A stretch of 64,000 bases of DNA from the NCBI RefSeq assembly GCF_014203545.1, contig NZ_JACHJG010000001.1, positions 558,001 to 622,000 on the forward strand, written 5' to 3'. The position numbers and the translations under genes were made by a program. Of this stretch, positions 16,954 to 27,289 are shown in pieces. This stretch comes from Streptomyces netropsis (GTDB taxonomy: Bacteria; Actinomycetota; Actinomycetes; Streptomycetales; Streptomycetaceae). The notes under the pieces were generated by a model. The model made no database searches and had not been told where the DNA came from. It worked only from the letters and a program-made list of their open reading frames with translations. Position 1 is the stretch's first letter. The number at the start of each line of letters is the position of its first letter.

Positions 16954-17574
16954 TCAGAAGCATTCCCGCTTGCCCTTGGCGACCTTCATGCTCAGACCGG
17001 CGAGCTTGAACGTGCCGGCGTTGGTCGCCCAGGCGACCTGGTGAAGGTTGGTGATCTTGACGCTGTCGGCCTGCTGGGCGAAGAGGTCCTGCATGCCCTG
17101 GGCATTGTCCGGGCCCTTGTCCACCGTGGAGGCGTCCCGGCCGATCTCGATGTTCTTGAAGACCGCGTTGCCGGAGAGCTGGGTCGCGTCCACGAACAGG
17201 TCGCTGGCCTCGACCGGGTCCTTCCCGCCACCCGCGGTGAGGTTCAGTGAGATGTCGCCGATGATGGGCAGATGGGTCACCACGGACTGGCAGAGCTTCC
17301 TGAGCTCGGCCTTCTTGATGGCGGTCACGGCGACGGGCAGCAGGTCGCCGCGGGCGTTGGTGTCCACGCTGCCGTACTGTGCGAACCCCTCACCCTCCAG
17401 GCTGTCGGCGGAGACCTTGAACTGCTGGCCCGACACGGCGAACGAGGCGGCCAGGGCCCCGTCGGCGAGCGCCACCGCCAGCGCGGCCGTGGCCGCGAAG
17501 CCCGGAACGGCCAGAACGGCGAACTTCCGCCACCGCACGCGGCCCGTCACGTGTCTTCCTTGAGCGTCTTTCAT
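16954..17574 (-). CDS. DUF6230 family cell-surface protein
   Basis: The protein has 206 residues from ATG 17574 behind GAGGGG. The N-terminus is basic (GRVRWRKFAVLAVPGFAAT), followed by a hydrophobic signal or anchor segment, then a beta-rich domain (FAVSGQQFKVSADSLEGEGFAQYG, VTAIKKAELRKLCQSVVTHLPIIG, LFVDATQLSGNAVFKNIEIG) ending in KGKRECF. The two conserved Cys may pair outside the cell. It forms an operon with DUF6114. The 297 bp between this gene and the P450 stop hold its promoter and no other gene. Confidence 0.88.
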   Translation of the reverse strand: MKDAQGRHVTGRVRWRKFAVLAVPGFAATAALAVALADGALAASFAVSGQQFKVSADSLEGEGFAQYGSVDTNARGDLLPVAVTAIKKAELRKLCQSVVTHLPIIGDISLNLTAGGGKDPVEASDLFVDATQLSGNAVFKNIEIGRDASTVDKGPDNAQGMQDLFAQQADSVKITNLHQVAWATNAGTFKLAGLSMKVAKGKRECF

Positions 17575-17871
17575 GCTGATTGTCCCCTCGGAGGCGTTGC
17601 ACAGCGCAGGCAGCGCTGCTGGGGTGCTTGGGCCCGGTGGTGCGCACGGGGAAAGCGGCTCTTGCGGTGCGCGAAGCTGAGCACGGCGGCATGCGACGGG
17701 CATACGGTGCGGAGGTCGTGCGGCGCGACGGTCGTGCGGTGCGGCGCACACGCGACGTATCGAACATGCCACCCTCGAAGGTGTACCCGAGAGTAAGTCC
17801 GCGCATGACGGCTGACAAGGTTCTGGTACGGACCGATTCCGGCCTATCCAGGGCCAGTCGGGGATGCGCGG

Positions 17872-19104
17872 CTAGGCGTACCGCACCCGCAGTTCCTTGA
17901 TCCCGTTCAGCCAGGCCGACCTCAACCGCCTTGGTTCACCGGCGAGTTGGATATCGGGAAGGGTGTCCGCGATCGCCTGGAAGACGAGGTCGATCTCCAT
18001 GACGGCCAGCGACTTGCCGAGGCAGAAGTGCGGCCCGCCGCCACCGAAGCCGAGATGGGGGTTGGGGTCGCGGGTGATGTCGAAGTTCTCGGGGGCGTCG
18101 AAGACCTCGGGGTCGTGATTGGCGGAGGCGTAGAAGATCCCGACGCGCTGGCCCGCCCCGATCGGGGTGCCCGACAGTTCGGTGTCGCGGGTGGCCGTGC
18201 GCTGGAAGGAGACGACCGGGGTCGCCCACCGCACGATCTCCTCCGCCGCCGTCACCGGCCGCTCCCGCTTGTAGAGGTCCCACTGGTCGGGGTGGGTGAG
18301 GAAGGCGTGCATGCCGTGGCTGATGGCGTTGCGCGTGGTCTCGTTGCCGGCGACGGCCAGCAGCAGGACGAAGAAGCCGAACTCGTCGGAGCCGAGGTTG
18401 CCCTCGCCCTCGGCCGCCACCAGCCGGCTCACGATGTCCCGCGCCGGGCACTTCGCGCGGTCGGCGGCGAGGTTCATGGCGTACGCGATGAGTTCCATCG
18501 CGGCCTCGGCGCCGATCTCCTCGGTGATGGCCAGCTCGGGGTCGTCGTAGGCGATCATCTTGTTGGACCAGTCGAAGATCCGCGCCCGGTCGTCCTGGGG
18601 GATGCCGATGAGCTCGGCGATGGCCTGGAGGGGCAGTTCGCAGGCGATGTCGGCGACGAAGTCGCCGCTGCCGCGCTCGCGCGCCCCGGTCGCGATGGCG
18701 CCCGCCCGCTCGCGCAGGGCCGCCTCGAGGGCCCGGACCGAGCGCGGGGTGAAGCCGCGCTGGACGATCTGGCGGACCCGGGTGTGTTCGGGCGGGTCCA
18801 TGTTGAGCATCATCAGCCGCTGGGCTTCGATCTCGTCGCGCCGGATGTGCTCGCTGAAGCGGATCACCGAGGTGTTCAGACGGGCGGAGAAGTCCTCCGG
18901 CCGGGTGGAGACCTCCCGGACGTCCGCGTGTCGGGTGACGACCCAGTAGCCCTCGTCGTCGAAGCCCGCGACGCCGCGCCGCTGGGCGTTCCACCACACG
19001 GGCGCCGTCCGGCGCAGGGCCGCGAACTCCGGGAGCGGCACGCGGTGCTGGTAGAGATCGGGGTCGGTGAAGTCGAAGCCCTCGGGCAGCGCGGGACAAG
19101 GCAT
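17872..19104 (-). CDS. Cytochrome P450, CYP125-like steroid C26/C27-monooxygenase
   Basis: The protein has 410 residues. I chose ATG 19104, with CGGAG 6 nt upstream; ATGs at 19128 and 19140 are alternatives. The heme-ligand loop is FGGGGPHFCLG near residue 350, the I-helix has AVAGNETTRN, and the K-helix has EEIVRW. The N-terminal LPEGFDFTDPDLYQHRVPLPEFAALRRTAPVWW and FSARLNTSVIRF are typical of CYP125, which oxidises the cholesterol side-chain terminus. It is divergent from a FadA5-like thiolase with a KstR-type motif between them, the same arrangement as cyp125/fadA5 in Mycobacterium tuberculosis. The ferredoxin at 29903 is a possible electron donor. Confidence 0.88.
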   Translation of the reverse strand: MPCPALPEGFDFTDPDLYQHRVPLPEFAALRRTAPVWWNAQRRGVAGFDDEGYWVVTRHADVREVSTRPEDFSARLNTSVIRFSEHIRRDEIEAQRLMMLNMDPPEHTRVRQIVQRGFTPRSVRALEAALRERAGAIATGARERGSGDFVADIACELPLQAIAELIGIPQDDRARIFDWSNKMIAYDDPELAITEEIGAEAAMELIAYAMNLAADRAKCPARDIVSRLVAAEGEGNLGSDEFGFFVLLLAVAGNETTRNAISHGMHAFLTHPDQWDLYKRERPVTAAEEIVRWATPVVSFQRTATRDTELSGTPIGAGQRVGIFYASANHDPEVFDAPENFDITRDPNPHLGFGGGGPHFCLGKSLAVMEIDLVFQAIADTLPDIQLAGEPRRLRSAWLNGIKELRVRYA

Positions 19105-19176
19105 CGGGCACTCCGTTCCTGACGGCATCGCTGCCGTCATTGCTGACGGCCCATCAGAAATGCCCGAAGGTAATGA

Positions 19177-20559
<1,383 letters not shown>

Positions 20560-20594
20560 CGCCTGTAGCGCTGTAGCGCCTGGCCCGGGGCACG

Positions 20595-20632
20595 CGGAAG
20601 CGGCCGGCACCGTGGGGTGCCGGCCGCTTCCG
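20595..20632. terminator. 17-bp stem terminator between convergent genes
   Basis: CGGAAGCGGCCGGCACC (20595-20611) pairs with its complement (20616-20632) over GTGG. Just before it, 20550-20582 contains tandem CGCCTGTAG repeats. Confidence 0.9.
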
Positions 20633-20663
20633 GGATGCAGGCGCTTCAGCGGCGTGGTGCCGC

Positions 20664-21083
20664 TCAGTACCAGTTGTGGGTCTGCCAGAAGGCCCAGGCG
20701 CCACAGGGGCTGCCGTAGCGGTCCTTCATGTAGTCCAGGCCCCACTTGATCTGGGTGGCGGGGTTGGTCTGCCAGTCGGAGCCGGCCGAGGCCATCTTCG
20801 AGCCGGGCAGCGCCTGGACCAGGCCGTAGGCGCCGCTGCCGGCGTTGGTCGCCTTGTGGTTCCAGCCGCTCTCGTGCTCCACGATCTTGCTGAAGCACTG
20901 GAACTGCGCGGAGTCCTTGATCATCTGCTTGGCGGTCTCCTGCGCGGCGGCCTTCGGGGCCGCGGTCGCGGCCTGGGCCGGCACGGAGGCGAACACGACT
21001 CCGGCGGTACCCAGGGCGAGGGCGGCACCGGCGACGGTGGCCAGCTTGCGGGAGGCGACGCGGCTGATGGTCGAGAACGTCAC
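20664..21083 (-). CDS. Secreted lytic transglycosylase-like protein
   Basis: The protein has 139 residues from GTG 21083, preceded by GGAAGG at good spacing; the ATG at 21107 is in frame but lacks a site. A signal peptide (VASRKLATVAGAALALG..FASVPAQAA) is followed by a compact SLT/aggregation-promoting-factor-like domain: CFSKIVEHESGWNHKATNAGSGAYGLVQALPGSKM (catalytic Glu in the HESGW motif), then WGLDYMKDRYGSPCGAWAFW. Two Cys may form a disulfide. The role is cell-wall glycan cleavage outside the membrane, possibly in growth or germination. The region 21084-21338 contains GC-rich sequence and the promoter; no riboswitch core was recognised. Confidence 0.88.
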   Translation of the reverse strand: MTFSTISRVASRKLATVAGAALALGTAGVVFASVPAQAATAAPKAAAQETAKQMIKDSAQFQCFSKIVEHESGWNHKATNAGSGAYGLVQALPGSKMASAGSDWQTNPATQIKWGLDYMKDRYGSPCGAWAFWQTHNWY

Positions 21084-21338
21084 GAAGGAACCTTCCGTCG
21101 GGGACATGGGGCGCCGCCGGGCCGACTTGCGCTCCGGCGACTCAACCGACCATGAACGACGCGACGGGGCCTGGCAACGACCCCCCTCTACTAGCCGGCC
21201 TCGCAGGAAGGGGGGCGGGGGCCGGGCCGCCGGGCCCTGGGTGGAGGGGGACCCGCGCGTACGAAGCGGGACCGTATGTGAACGGGGTCACGTGGGGGCG
21301 TTCACAAATCGGTAATGCTCGGCGATGGGATTCGGCTG

Positions 21339-22376
21339 TTACTTGCGGTCGGTTCCGGCGTCCTCGAAGCGCACCGGGGCGTCGAAGGCCGCGCGGCGGG
21401 TGGCGCGGCGCAGGGCCTTCAGCACGGTGGGGCCCAGGGCGAGGGTGGCCGTCACCGTGACGATCGCGCGGGGCACGTCCCAGCCCAGGGACGTCGCCAG
21501 GCAGTACGCGATGAACCGGGCGAGGTTCTCGGACAGCGGATCGCCGGGGACGAAGGAGACGCCCGTGGCGAGGGAGCCGATGTAGGGCCAGCCCTGGAGG
21601 TTCATGATCGTGCCGTAGAGGAGGGAGGCCACCGCCCCGTACCCGGCGAGCAGCACCAGCTCCCGCCGCCCCCGCAGCCGGTCCGGCCCCGGCAGCAGGC
21701 CGGCCCCCATCGCCACCCACCCCATGGCCAGCATCTGGAACGGCATCCACGGCCCGACCCCGCCCGTCAGCAGCGCGGACGCGAACATCGACACCGAGCC
21801 GAGGACGAACCCGAAGCCGGGTCCGAGCACCCGCCCGGACAGCACCATGAGGAAGAACATCGGCTCGATGCCGGCCGTCCCGGCCCCCAGCGGCCGCAGG
21901 GCCGCGCCCGCCGCGGCCAGCACGCCCAGCATCGCGATGGCCTTCGCGTCCAGGCCGGTGTCGGCGATGGTCGCCGCGACCACGGCGAGCAGCAGCGGCA
22001 GCAGCGCCGCGAAGAGCCAGGGGGCGTCCTTGGAGTGCGCGAGGCCGGACGCTGTGTCCGCGAGCAGCGGCCAGCCGAAGGCGGCTACGCCTGTGGCGGA
22101 GACGAGTATCAGGACGGCGATGGACCGGGGGCCGAGCCGGACGGCTCGCGCCTGGCGGTCCGTGTCGGGGGTCCTGCGGACGGCTTGCGCCTGACGGTCA
22201 GTGCCGGGGGTCCTGCGGACGGCTTGCGTCTGACGGTCAGTGCCGGGGCTCCGCCCCGGACCCCGGTCCTCAAACGCCGGACGGGCTGGGTTTTCGGGCC
22301 TGCGTTCGTCCTCAAGCGCCGGACGGGCTGGGTTTTCGGGACGGGCTGGGATTTCGGCCGGTTCGTCGGGTGTCAC
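21339..22376 (-). CDS. ECF transporter S component, probably for cobalamin
   Basis: The protein has 345 residues. The GTG start at 22376 overlaps the stop of the EcfA gene (GTGA). Residues 1-80 are low-complexity and contain REP-like and 13-residue repeats; the membrane core starts near residue 82 (GPRSIAVLILVSATGVAAFGW) and has about six spans, including MFFLMVLSGRVLGPGFGFVLGSVSMF and PFQMLAMGWVAMGAGLL, typical of actinobacterial S components. S components bind the vitamin and dock on EcfT. Substrate specificity for B12 is inferred from the cobalamin riboswitch that begins the operon. Confidence 0.85.
   Translation of the reverse strand: MTPDEPAEIPARPENPARPALEDERRPENPARPAFEDRGPGRSPGTDRQTQAVRRTPGTDRQAQAVRRTPDTDRQARAVRLGPRSIAVLILVSATGVAAFGWPLLADTASGLAHSKDAPWLFAALLPLLLAVVAATIADTGLDAKAIAMLGVLAAAGAALRPLGAGTAGIEPMFFLMVLSGRVLGPGFGFVLGSVSMFASALLTGGVGPWMPFQMLAMGWVAMGAGLLPGPDRLRGRRELVLLAGYGAVASLLYGTIMNLQGWPYIGSLATGVSFVPGDPLSENLARFIAYCLATSLGWDVPRAIVTVTATLALGPTVLKALRRATRRAAFDAPVRFEDAGTDRK
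22137..22253 (-). repeat. Three in-frame 39-bp repeats inside the EcfS gene
   Basis: The 13-residue unit RTPGTDRQAQAVR occurs three times in tandem at residues 42-80 of the S component, with few substitutions. The DNA units are also nearly identical. Confidence 0.8.
22266..22329. repeat. Two Streptomyces-type REP half-elements in coding sequence
   Basis: Two copies (22266-22287 and 22308-22329) read GTCCTCAA(A/G)CGCCGGACGGGCT; they are the same family as the palindrome at 44657-44703. Here they lie inside the N-terminal coding part of the EcfS gene, giving the repeated PENPARPA segments. Confidence 0.8.
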
Positions 22377-24001
22377 GGTGTCTCCCGCAAGGCGGTGCGT
22401 ACCTGCGGCACCGTGAGCCAGGGCAACGGTGCGAGGATCTTCGCGACCTGGGGTGCGAAGGCCGGGGAGGAGACCACGACCTCGGCGGTCGGGCCGTCCG
22501 CGACGATCTCTCCGTCGGCGATGACGACCACCCGGTGCGCCAGCTCCGCCGCCAGCTCCACGTCGTGCGTGGCCAGGACGATCGCGTGGCCCTCGGCGGC
22601 CAGGGCGCGCAGGATCTCCACCAGCCGGGCCTTGGCCGCGTAGTCGAGGCCGCGGGTCGGCTCGTCGAGCAGGATCAGCGGCGGCCGCGCGGTCAGCACC
22701 ACGGCGAGCGCGAGCGCCAGCCGCTGGCCCTCGGACAGATCGCGGGGGTGGGTGGTGTCGGACACGTCCGGCAGCAGCTCGGAGACCAGGGCCCGGCAGG
22801 TGCCCGGCGCCGCCGCCGCGTCACCGTCGGCGGCCTCGCACTCCGCCGCGACGGTGTCCGCGTAGAGCAGGTCGCGCGGCTCCTGGGGCACGAGGCCGAC
22901 GTGGCGCAGCAGCTCGGCGGGGGCCGTGCTCTGCGGGACCACGCCACCGACCCGCACCGATCCCGAGGTGGGCTTGTGCATGCCGACCAGCGTGCGCAGC
23001 AGCGTCGACTTGCCCGCGCCGTTGCGGCCCATCAGCGCGACGGTCTCCCCGGCCCGTACGGACAGCTCGACGTCGCGCAGGGCGACCACCCGGCCGTGCC
23101 GGACACCGAGCCCGGTCACCGACGCGGGCTCGGCGCCCGTGACGGCCGTGCCTTCCGGGGCGGCAGGGGCGTCGGGGGCGTCCAGCTGTGCCAGCCGCTC
23201 CCGCAGCGGGCCGGCCTTGCGGCGCGCGTCCCGGACGGACAGGGGCAGCGGCGACCAGCCCGCGAGCCGCCCCAGGGCGACCACGGGCGGGTGGACGGGC
23301 GAGACGGCCATGATCTCGGCGGGGTCCCCGACGACGGGGGCCGCGCCCGGCGCGGGCAGCAGGATCACCTGGTCCGCGTACTGCACGACCCGCTCCAGCC
23401 GGTGCTCGGCCAGCAGGACCGTCGTGCCGAGGTCGTGCACGAGACGCTGCAGCACGGCGAGGACCTCCTCGGCCGCGCCCGGGTCCAGCGCGGAGGTCGG
23501 CTCGTCGAGGACCAGCACCTCGGGGTGGGTGGTCAGCACCGAGCCGATCGCGACGCGCTGCTGCTGCCCGCCGGAGAGGGTGGCGATGGGGCGGTCGCGC
23601 AGGGTGGCGAGCCCCAGCAGGTCCAGGGTCTCCTCGACGCGGCGGCGCATCACGTCGGGCGCGAGGCCCAGGGACTCCATGCCGTACGCGAGCTCGTCCT
23701 CGACGGTGTCGGTGACGAAGTGGGCCAGCGGGTCCTGGCCGACGGTGCCGACGACGTCGGCGAGCTCGCGCGGCCGGTGCGCGCGGGTGTCACGGCCCGC
23801 GACGGTGACCCGGCCGTGCAGGGTGCCGCCGGTGAAGTGCGGCACGAGCCCGCTGACGGTGCCGAGCAGCGTCGACTTGCCGACGCCGGACGGCCCGACG
23901 AGCAGGCACAGCTCCCCTTCGGGGACGGTGAGGTCCACCCCCTGCAGAGCGGGGGCTGCGGCGTCGTCGTAGGTGACCGACACCTGCTCGAAGCGGATCA
24001 C
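22373..24001 (-). CDS. ECF transporter ATPase, two fused ABC domains (EcfA-EcfA')
   Basis: The protein has 542 residues; its GTG at 24001 overlaps the EcfT stop (GTGA). Domain 1 has Walker A GPSGVGKS (about residue 37), signature LSGGQQQRVAIG and Walker B LVLDEPTSALD. Domain 2 starts near residue 290 with Walker A GRNGAGKS, signature LSEGQRLALALA (Gly-Gly replaced by Glu-Gly) and Walker B LILLDEPTRGLD. The two-in-one arrangement replaces separate EcfA and EcfA' subunits. It powers the transporter built from the neighbouring EcfT and EcfS. Confidence 0.93.
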   Translation of the reverse strand: MIRFEQVSVTYDDAAAPALQGVDLTVPEGELCLLVGPSGVGKSTLLGTVSGLVPHFTGGTLHGRVTVAGRDTRAHRPRELADVVGTVGQDPLAHFVTDTVEDELAYGMESLGLAPDVMRRRVEETLDLLGLATLRDRPIATLSGGQQQRVAIGSVLTTHPEVLVLDEPTSALDPGAAEEVLAVLQRLVHDLGTTVLLAEHRLERVVQYADQVILLPAPGAAPVVGDPAEIMAVSPVHPPVVALGRLAGWSPLPLSVRDARRKAGPLRERLAQLDAPDAPAAPEGTAVTGAEPASVTGLGVRHGRVVALRDVELSVRAGETVALMGRNGAGKSTLLRTLVGMHKPTSGSVRVGGVVPQSTAPAELLRHVGLVPQEPRDLLYADTVAAECEAADGDAAAAPGTCRALVSELLPDVSDTTHPRDLSEGQRLALALAVVLTARPPLILLDEPTRGLDYAAKARLVEILRALAAEGHAIVLATHDVELAAELAHRVVVIADGEIVADGPTAEVVVSSPAFAPQVAKILAPLPWLTVPQVRTALRETP

Positions 24002-25266
24002 CGGGTCTCCTCGGAGTGGGGTGTGTGGGTGGGGTGGCCGGCGCCGGGCTCCCCGGTGGCGGTCGCGCGTCGTCGCGGCGGGGGAGCTTCCCCAGCCGGG
24101 GCATCCCGCTCGGCGACGGCGCGTGACCCCCGCCCGGGCGTCCGGTGCCCCGCCGGGGCCGGCGCCACGAACGCCGGCAGCAGGCCCAGCAGGATCGACG
24201 CCGCCGGCCACAGCGGCAGCTGCGGCGAGGTCAGCGGCACGGCCGGGGGGTGCAGGGCCTGCGGGGCGTACGAGCTCGCCCAGATCGTCAGGGCCGCGAC
24301 CGCCGCGCCCGAGCCGGACACCAGCCACGCGCGCGTGCCCCACCGGTCGGGCCGGTAGCGGGTGCGGACCGAGCGTCGGCCGCCCAGCCACAGGCCCGCC
24401 AGCGCGGCGGCCAGTCCGGCCACCAGCACCGCCAGGCCGTAGCCCGCGCCCTGGTCGGCGAGCAGTCCGTACGTACCGGCGCAGACGCCCAGCAGTCCGC
24501 CCAGCGTCAGCGCTGTCGTGGTGTGCCGGACGGCGCGCGGGACCTCGGCGCTGCGGCCGTAACCGCGCGCGTCCATCGCCGCCGCCAGCGCCACCGAACG
24601 TTCCAGCGCGCCCTCCAGCACCGGCAGCCCCACCTGGAGCAGGGCCTTGAGGCCCCGGTCCGGGCGGCCGCGCAGGCGGCGGGCGGCGCGCAGCCGCTGT
24701 ACGTCCGCGACGAGGTTGGGCGCGAAGGTCATCGCGACGACGATGGCCACCCCCGCCTCGTACAGCGCGGCCGGCAGGGACTTCAGCAGCCGGGCCGGGT
24801 TGGCGAGCGCGTTCGCCGCGCCGACGCAGACCAGCAGCGTGGCCAGCTTCAAGCCGTCGTACAGCGCGAAGACCAGCCCCTCCGCGGTCACCCGGCCGCC
24901 GATGCGCACCCCCTTCGCCCAGGCGGGGAGCGGGACCTCGGGGAGGGTGACGAGGATGTGCGTGCCCGGGATCGGCGAGCCGAGCACGATCGCGAAGACG
25001 AGCCGGATGACGATCACGGCCAGCCCGAGCTTGAGGAACGCCCCGTACGAGCGCGCCCACGGCGCGTCCGTGCGGCGCGCGGCCACCACATATCCGGCCA
25101 CGGCGACCAGCAGGCCGAGCAGCAGCGGGTTCGTCGTGCGCGACGCGGCGGTGGCCAGTCCGAGCGCCCATATCCACCAGGCGCCCGCGTGCAGCGCGGA
25201 CGCCCGTGCGGTGACGGGCGCCGTCGTCGGGTCACCGGCGTGCGGGGGCCGGTTCCTGTCGCTCAT
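23998..25266 (-). CDS. ECF transporter transmembrane component EcfT
   Basis: The protein has 422 residues; the ATG at 25266 overlaps the upstream stop (ATGA). It is a polytopic protein with the CbiQ/EcfT cytoplasmic coupling helix region: LVADVQRLRAARRLRGRPDRGLKA and AAAMDARGYGRSAEVPR, where the A-x-x-ARGY/G and RxR motifs contact the ATPases. Extra spans follow (LLGVCAGTYGLLAD and others), with a C-terminal Pro/Arg-rich cytosolic tail. Part of the cobalamin-riboswitch operon. Confidence 0.92.
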   Translation of the reverse strand: MSDRNRPPHAGDPTTAPVTARASALHAGAWWIWALGLATAASRTTNPLLLGLLVAVAGYVVAARRTDAPWARSYGAFLKLGLAVIVIRLVFAIVLGSPIPGTHILVTLPEVPLPAWAKGVRIGGRVTAEGLVFALYDGLKLATLLVCVGAANALANPARLLKSLPAALYEAGVAIVVAMTFAPNLVADVQRLRAARRLRGRPDRGLKALLQVGLPVLEGALERSVALAAAMDARGYGRSAEVPRAVRHTTTALTLGGLLGVCAGTYGLLADQGAGYGLAVLVAGLAAALAGLWLGGRRSVRTRYRPDRWGTRAWLVSGSGAAVAALTIWASSYAPQALHPPAVPLTSPQLPLWPAASILLGLLPAFVAPAPAGHRTPGRGSRAVAERDAPAGEAPPPRRRATATGEPGAGHPTHTPHSEETR

Positions 25267-25946
25267 CCGCGCCGGCGGCGGGCCTGCCACACGGCGGCGG
25301 CGCCGAGGACGACCACGGCGGCGACACCGACGAGAAGACCGGCGGAGGGACCGCCGTCGTCCCCGTCGTCGGACTCGCCGGACTTCTCGGCACCGGACGC
25401 ACCGGCGGACGGCCGCTGCCCGGACTCCTGCGCGCCCACCTGCTCACCGCAGCCCGACGTCGGGTAACCCGCGATGGCGCACAGGAGGGCACTGGAGTTG
25501 TAGCGCAGCGGTTTCGCGACGGCCGCCAGCGCGTCACCGGCGCTGGCGTCCTCACCCACCTGCGCGCACGCGGTGCGCCGCTCGGGCGGGCGCCGGCCGC
25601 CCGGTGCGTGCTCGGGCGTGCCGAAGTCGAGGACGACCGCGACGCGCTTGCTGCCGTCCTTCGCGGGCGTAGCGGCGCAGATCGCCGAGAAGTCGCCCTT
25701 GTCGCGGGGCTGCGCGGCGTGCGCGGAGTCCTCGCTGACCGCGAACCGGAAGCCGACGGTGTCCCCGTCGTCCGGCCTCAGCACCGACGGCCCCTGGGTG
25801 GCGTACGCCCAGCCGCTGCCGGTGTGCTCCCAGAACGACCAGTACCGGTACCCCGCCGCCTGTGCGGGCACGGCCCCCAGGACGGCGAGGAACCCGGCGA
25901 TCAGCAGCGCGCCGACGGCTCGCGCGGCGGAACGCGCCACCGTCAC
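25263..25946 (-). CDS. Membrane-anchored beta-rich surface protein of the B12 operon
   Basis: The protein has 227 residues; the GTG at 25946 overlaps the stop of the upstream gene, and a GTG at 25940 is an alternative. A signal peptide (RAVGALLIAGFLAVLGAVPAQAA) leads to GYRYWSFWEHTGSGWAYATQGPSVLRPDDGDTVGFRF, which resembles the beta domain of DUF4430/transcobalamin-like proteins (W-x-x-W..G..P..GD-x-V-x-F). Cys pairs follow, then a Gly/Glu/Asp-rich stalk and a C-terminal membrane span (LLVGVAAVVVLGAAAVW) with an RRRRG stop-transfer. It is displayed outside the cell. A role in presenting cobalamin to the ECF transporter is inferred from operon, riboswitch and partner. Confidence 0.85.
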   Translation of the reverse strand: MTVARSAARAVGALLIAGFLAVLGAVPAQAAGYRYWSFWEHTGSGWAYATQGPSVLRPDDGDTVGFRFAVSEDSAHAAQPRDKGDFSAICAATPAKDGSKRVAVVLDFGTPEHAPGGRRPPERRTACAQVGEDASAGDALAAVAKPLRYNSSALLCAIAGYPTSGCGEQVGAQESGQRPSAGASGAEKSGESDDGDDGGPSAGLLVGVAAVVVLGAAAVWQARRRRG

Positions 25947-27211
25947 AGCTGCTGCTTCTTGTTGCGGCCGCTGATCAGGAAACCGACACCGACGCTCGCG
26001 ACGAAGAAGATGCCGACGATCCACCAGATGCCGATGGTGTCGTCGTCCTTCTTCTTCTCGTCCTTGGTTTCCGTCGATGACGGAGAAGCCTCCGCCTTGG
26101 GGCCCGTCGCGGTCAACTGCTGCACCAGGTCGACGCCGGCGAAGTCGCGCGGGTTGGCACCGGCGGCGTGGACGGCGAGGACGAGCTTGGAGAGGCGGCC
26201 GGGGTCGCCCTTGGCCCAGTCGGCGGTCTCGTTGGTCTCGGCGTGCAGCCACTTCAGGGGCTTGTCCGCGGCACCGAGGTGACCGCCCGCCGCAAGGGAG
26301 AGAGCAGCGTCGGTGGTGAGACCGGCGTCGGGTCCCTCGGCGGTACCGGGCATGGAGGTCCTGAGGAAGCCGCCGTTCGCGTCGAGCTTCGCGGCCAGGT
26401 AGGCGGCCGCGGCGGCACCGGCGGACGGCGCGTCCTTGGGCTTGGCCGACTCGTCGTCGGCGCACTCGAGCGGCTTGACGGGCATGTCGCCACCCTTGGC
26501 GGGCGCGACGAGGTAGCCCTTGCCGAGCGCGGCCAGCGCGGCGGCGGTCGTGGCCAGGTCGTTGGGGGCGAGCTTGCCCTTCTGGTCCGGGTAGGCGAAG
26601 ACGCCGCGCTCGTCCTCCTTCTGGTCACAGCCCAGCTGGAAGCCGATCAGCGCGTCGTAGGGGGACTTGCCGCCCTTGGCCGTCGCCTTCGCGGGGTCCT
26701 GACCGGCGGCCGCGTACGCGCCGATCGCCGTGGAGGTGGAATTGGGGTCGCTGGGGGAGCCGGGGGTCATGCCCCAGCCGCCGTCCTCGTTCTGATGGGC
26801 CTTGAGCCAGTCCAGGCCCTTCTTCACCGCGTCGCCGTGCCCGCCGGCGGCCACGAGGCCCTGCACGGCGAGGGCGGTCTGGTCGGTGAACTCGCCAGCC
26901 TTGGGGTCGCACGCCTTGGCCGTGTCCGCCCGGTACGCGGCGAAGCCGCCGTCCGCGCACTGCTGCCCCGCGAGCCAGTCCGTGGCCTGCTTCGGCGGGG
27001 CGACGTTCGTCGCCTTCTGCGCGAGAAGGGCCAGGGACTGCCGGAAGACACCGTCGAACTGCGGGTCCTTCTTGCCGTACAGCCCCGGTGCGGTGGCCGG
27101 GGACGGTGAGCCGTCGGCGAACGCGGCAGGGGCCACGGCCGCGCTGAGGACGGCCGCGGTGGCCAGGGCCGCGGCGCCGCGGCGCGCGTGGACGGCGAAG
27201 GAGGGGGCCAT
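25943..27211 (-). CDS. Membrane-anchored alpha/alpha-barrel (prenyltransferase/squalene-cyclase-repeat) surface protein
   Basis: The protein has 422 residues from ATG 27211, the first gene after the cobalamin riboswitch. A signal peptide spans residues 1-33 (VHARRGAAALATAAVLSAAVA..AFA). The mature protein has helical repeats with QW-like motifs (LAGQQCADGGFAAY, LKAHQNEDGGWGMTPG, AKLDANGGFLRTSM), the same alpha6/alpha6 toroid used by intrinsic factor and transcobalamin. A Lys/Glu/Asp-rich stalk precedes a C-terminal span (IGIWWIVGIFFVASVGVGFLI) and GRNKKQQL. No prenyltransferase or cyclase catalytic Asp motif (DDTA or DxDD) is seen, so binding rather than catalysis is likely. Confidence 0.87.
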   Translation of the reverse strand: MAPSFAVHARRGAAALATAAVLSAAVAPAAFADGSPSPATAPGLYGKKDPQFDGVFRQSLALLAQKATNVAPPKQATDWLAGQQCADGGFAAYRADTAKACDPKAGEFTDQTALAVQGLVAAGGHGDAVKKGLDWLKAHQNEDGGWGMTPGSPSDPNSTSTAIGAYAAAGQDPAKATAKGGKSPYDALIGFQLGCDQKEDERGVFAYPDQKGKLAPNDLATTAAALAALGKGYLVAPAKGGDMPVKPLECADDESAKPKDAPSAGAAAAAYLAAKLDANGGFLRTSMPGTAEGPDAGLTTDAALSLAAGGHLGAADKPLKWLHAETNETADWAKGDPGRLSKLVLAVHAAGANPRDFAGVDLVQQLTATGPKAEASPSSTETKDEKKKDDDTIGIWWIVGIFFVASVGVGFLISGRNKKQQL

Positions 27212-27289
27212 GGAAGTCGGTGCCTCTCGGTGGGTGTCGCTGCGGTGGGCGGCATACGGCTGGGTGCTACGGGTGGTGCACAGCCTCGC

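Noticed and set aside
21084-21338. Cyclic di-AMP riboswitch upstream of the lytic transglycosylase-like gene
   Set aside because: Such riboswitches precede similar Streptomyces genes, but I could not find the conserved core here.
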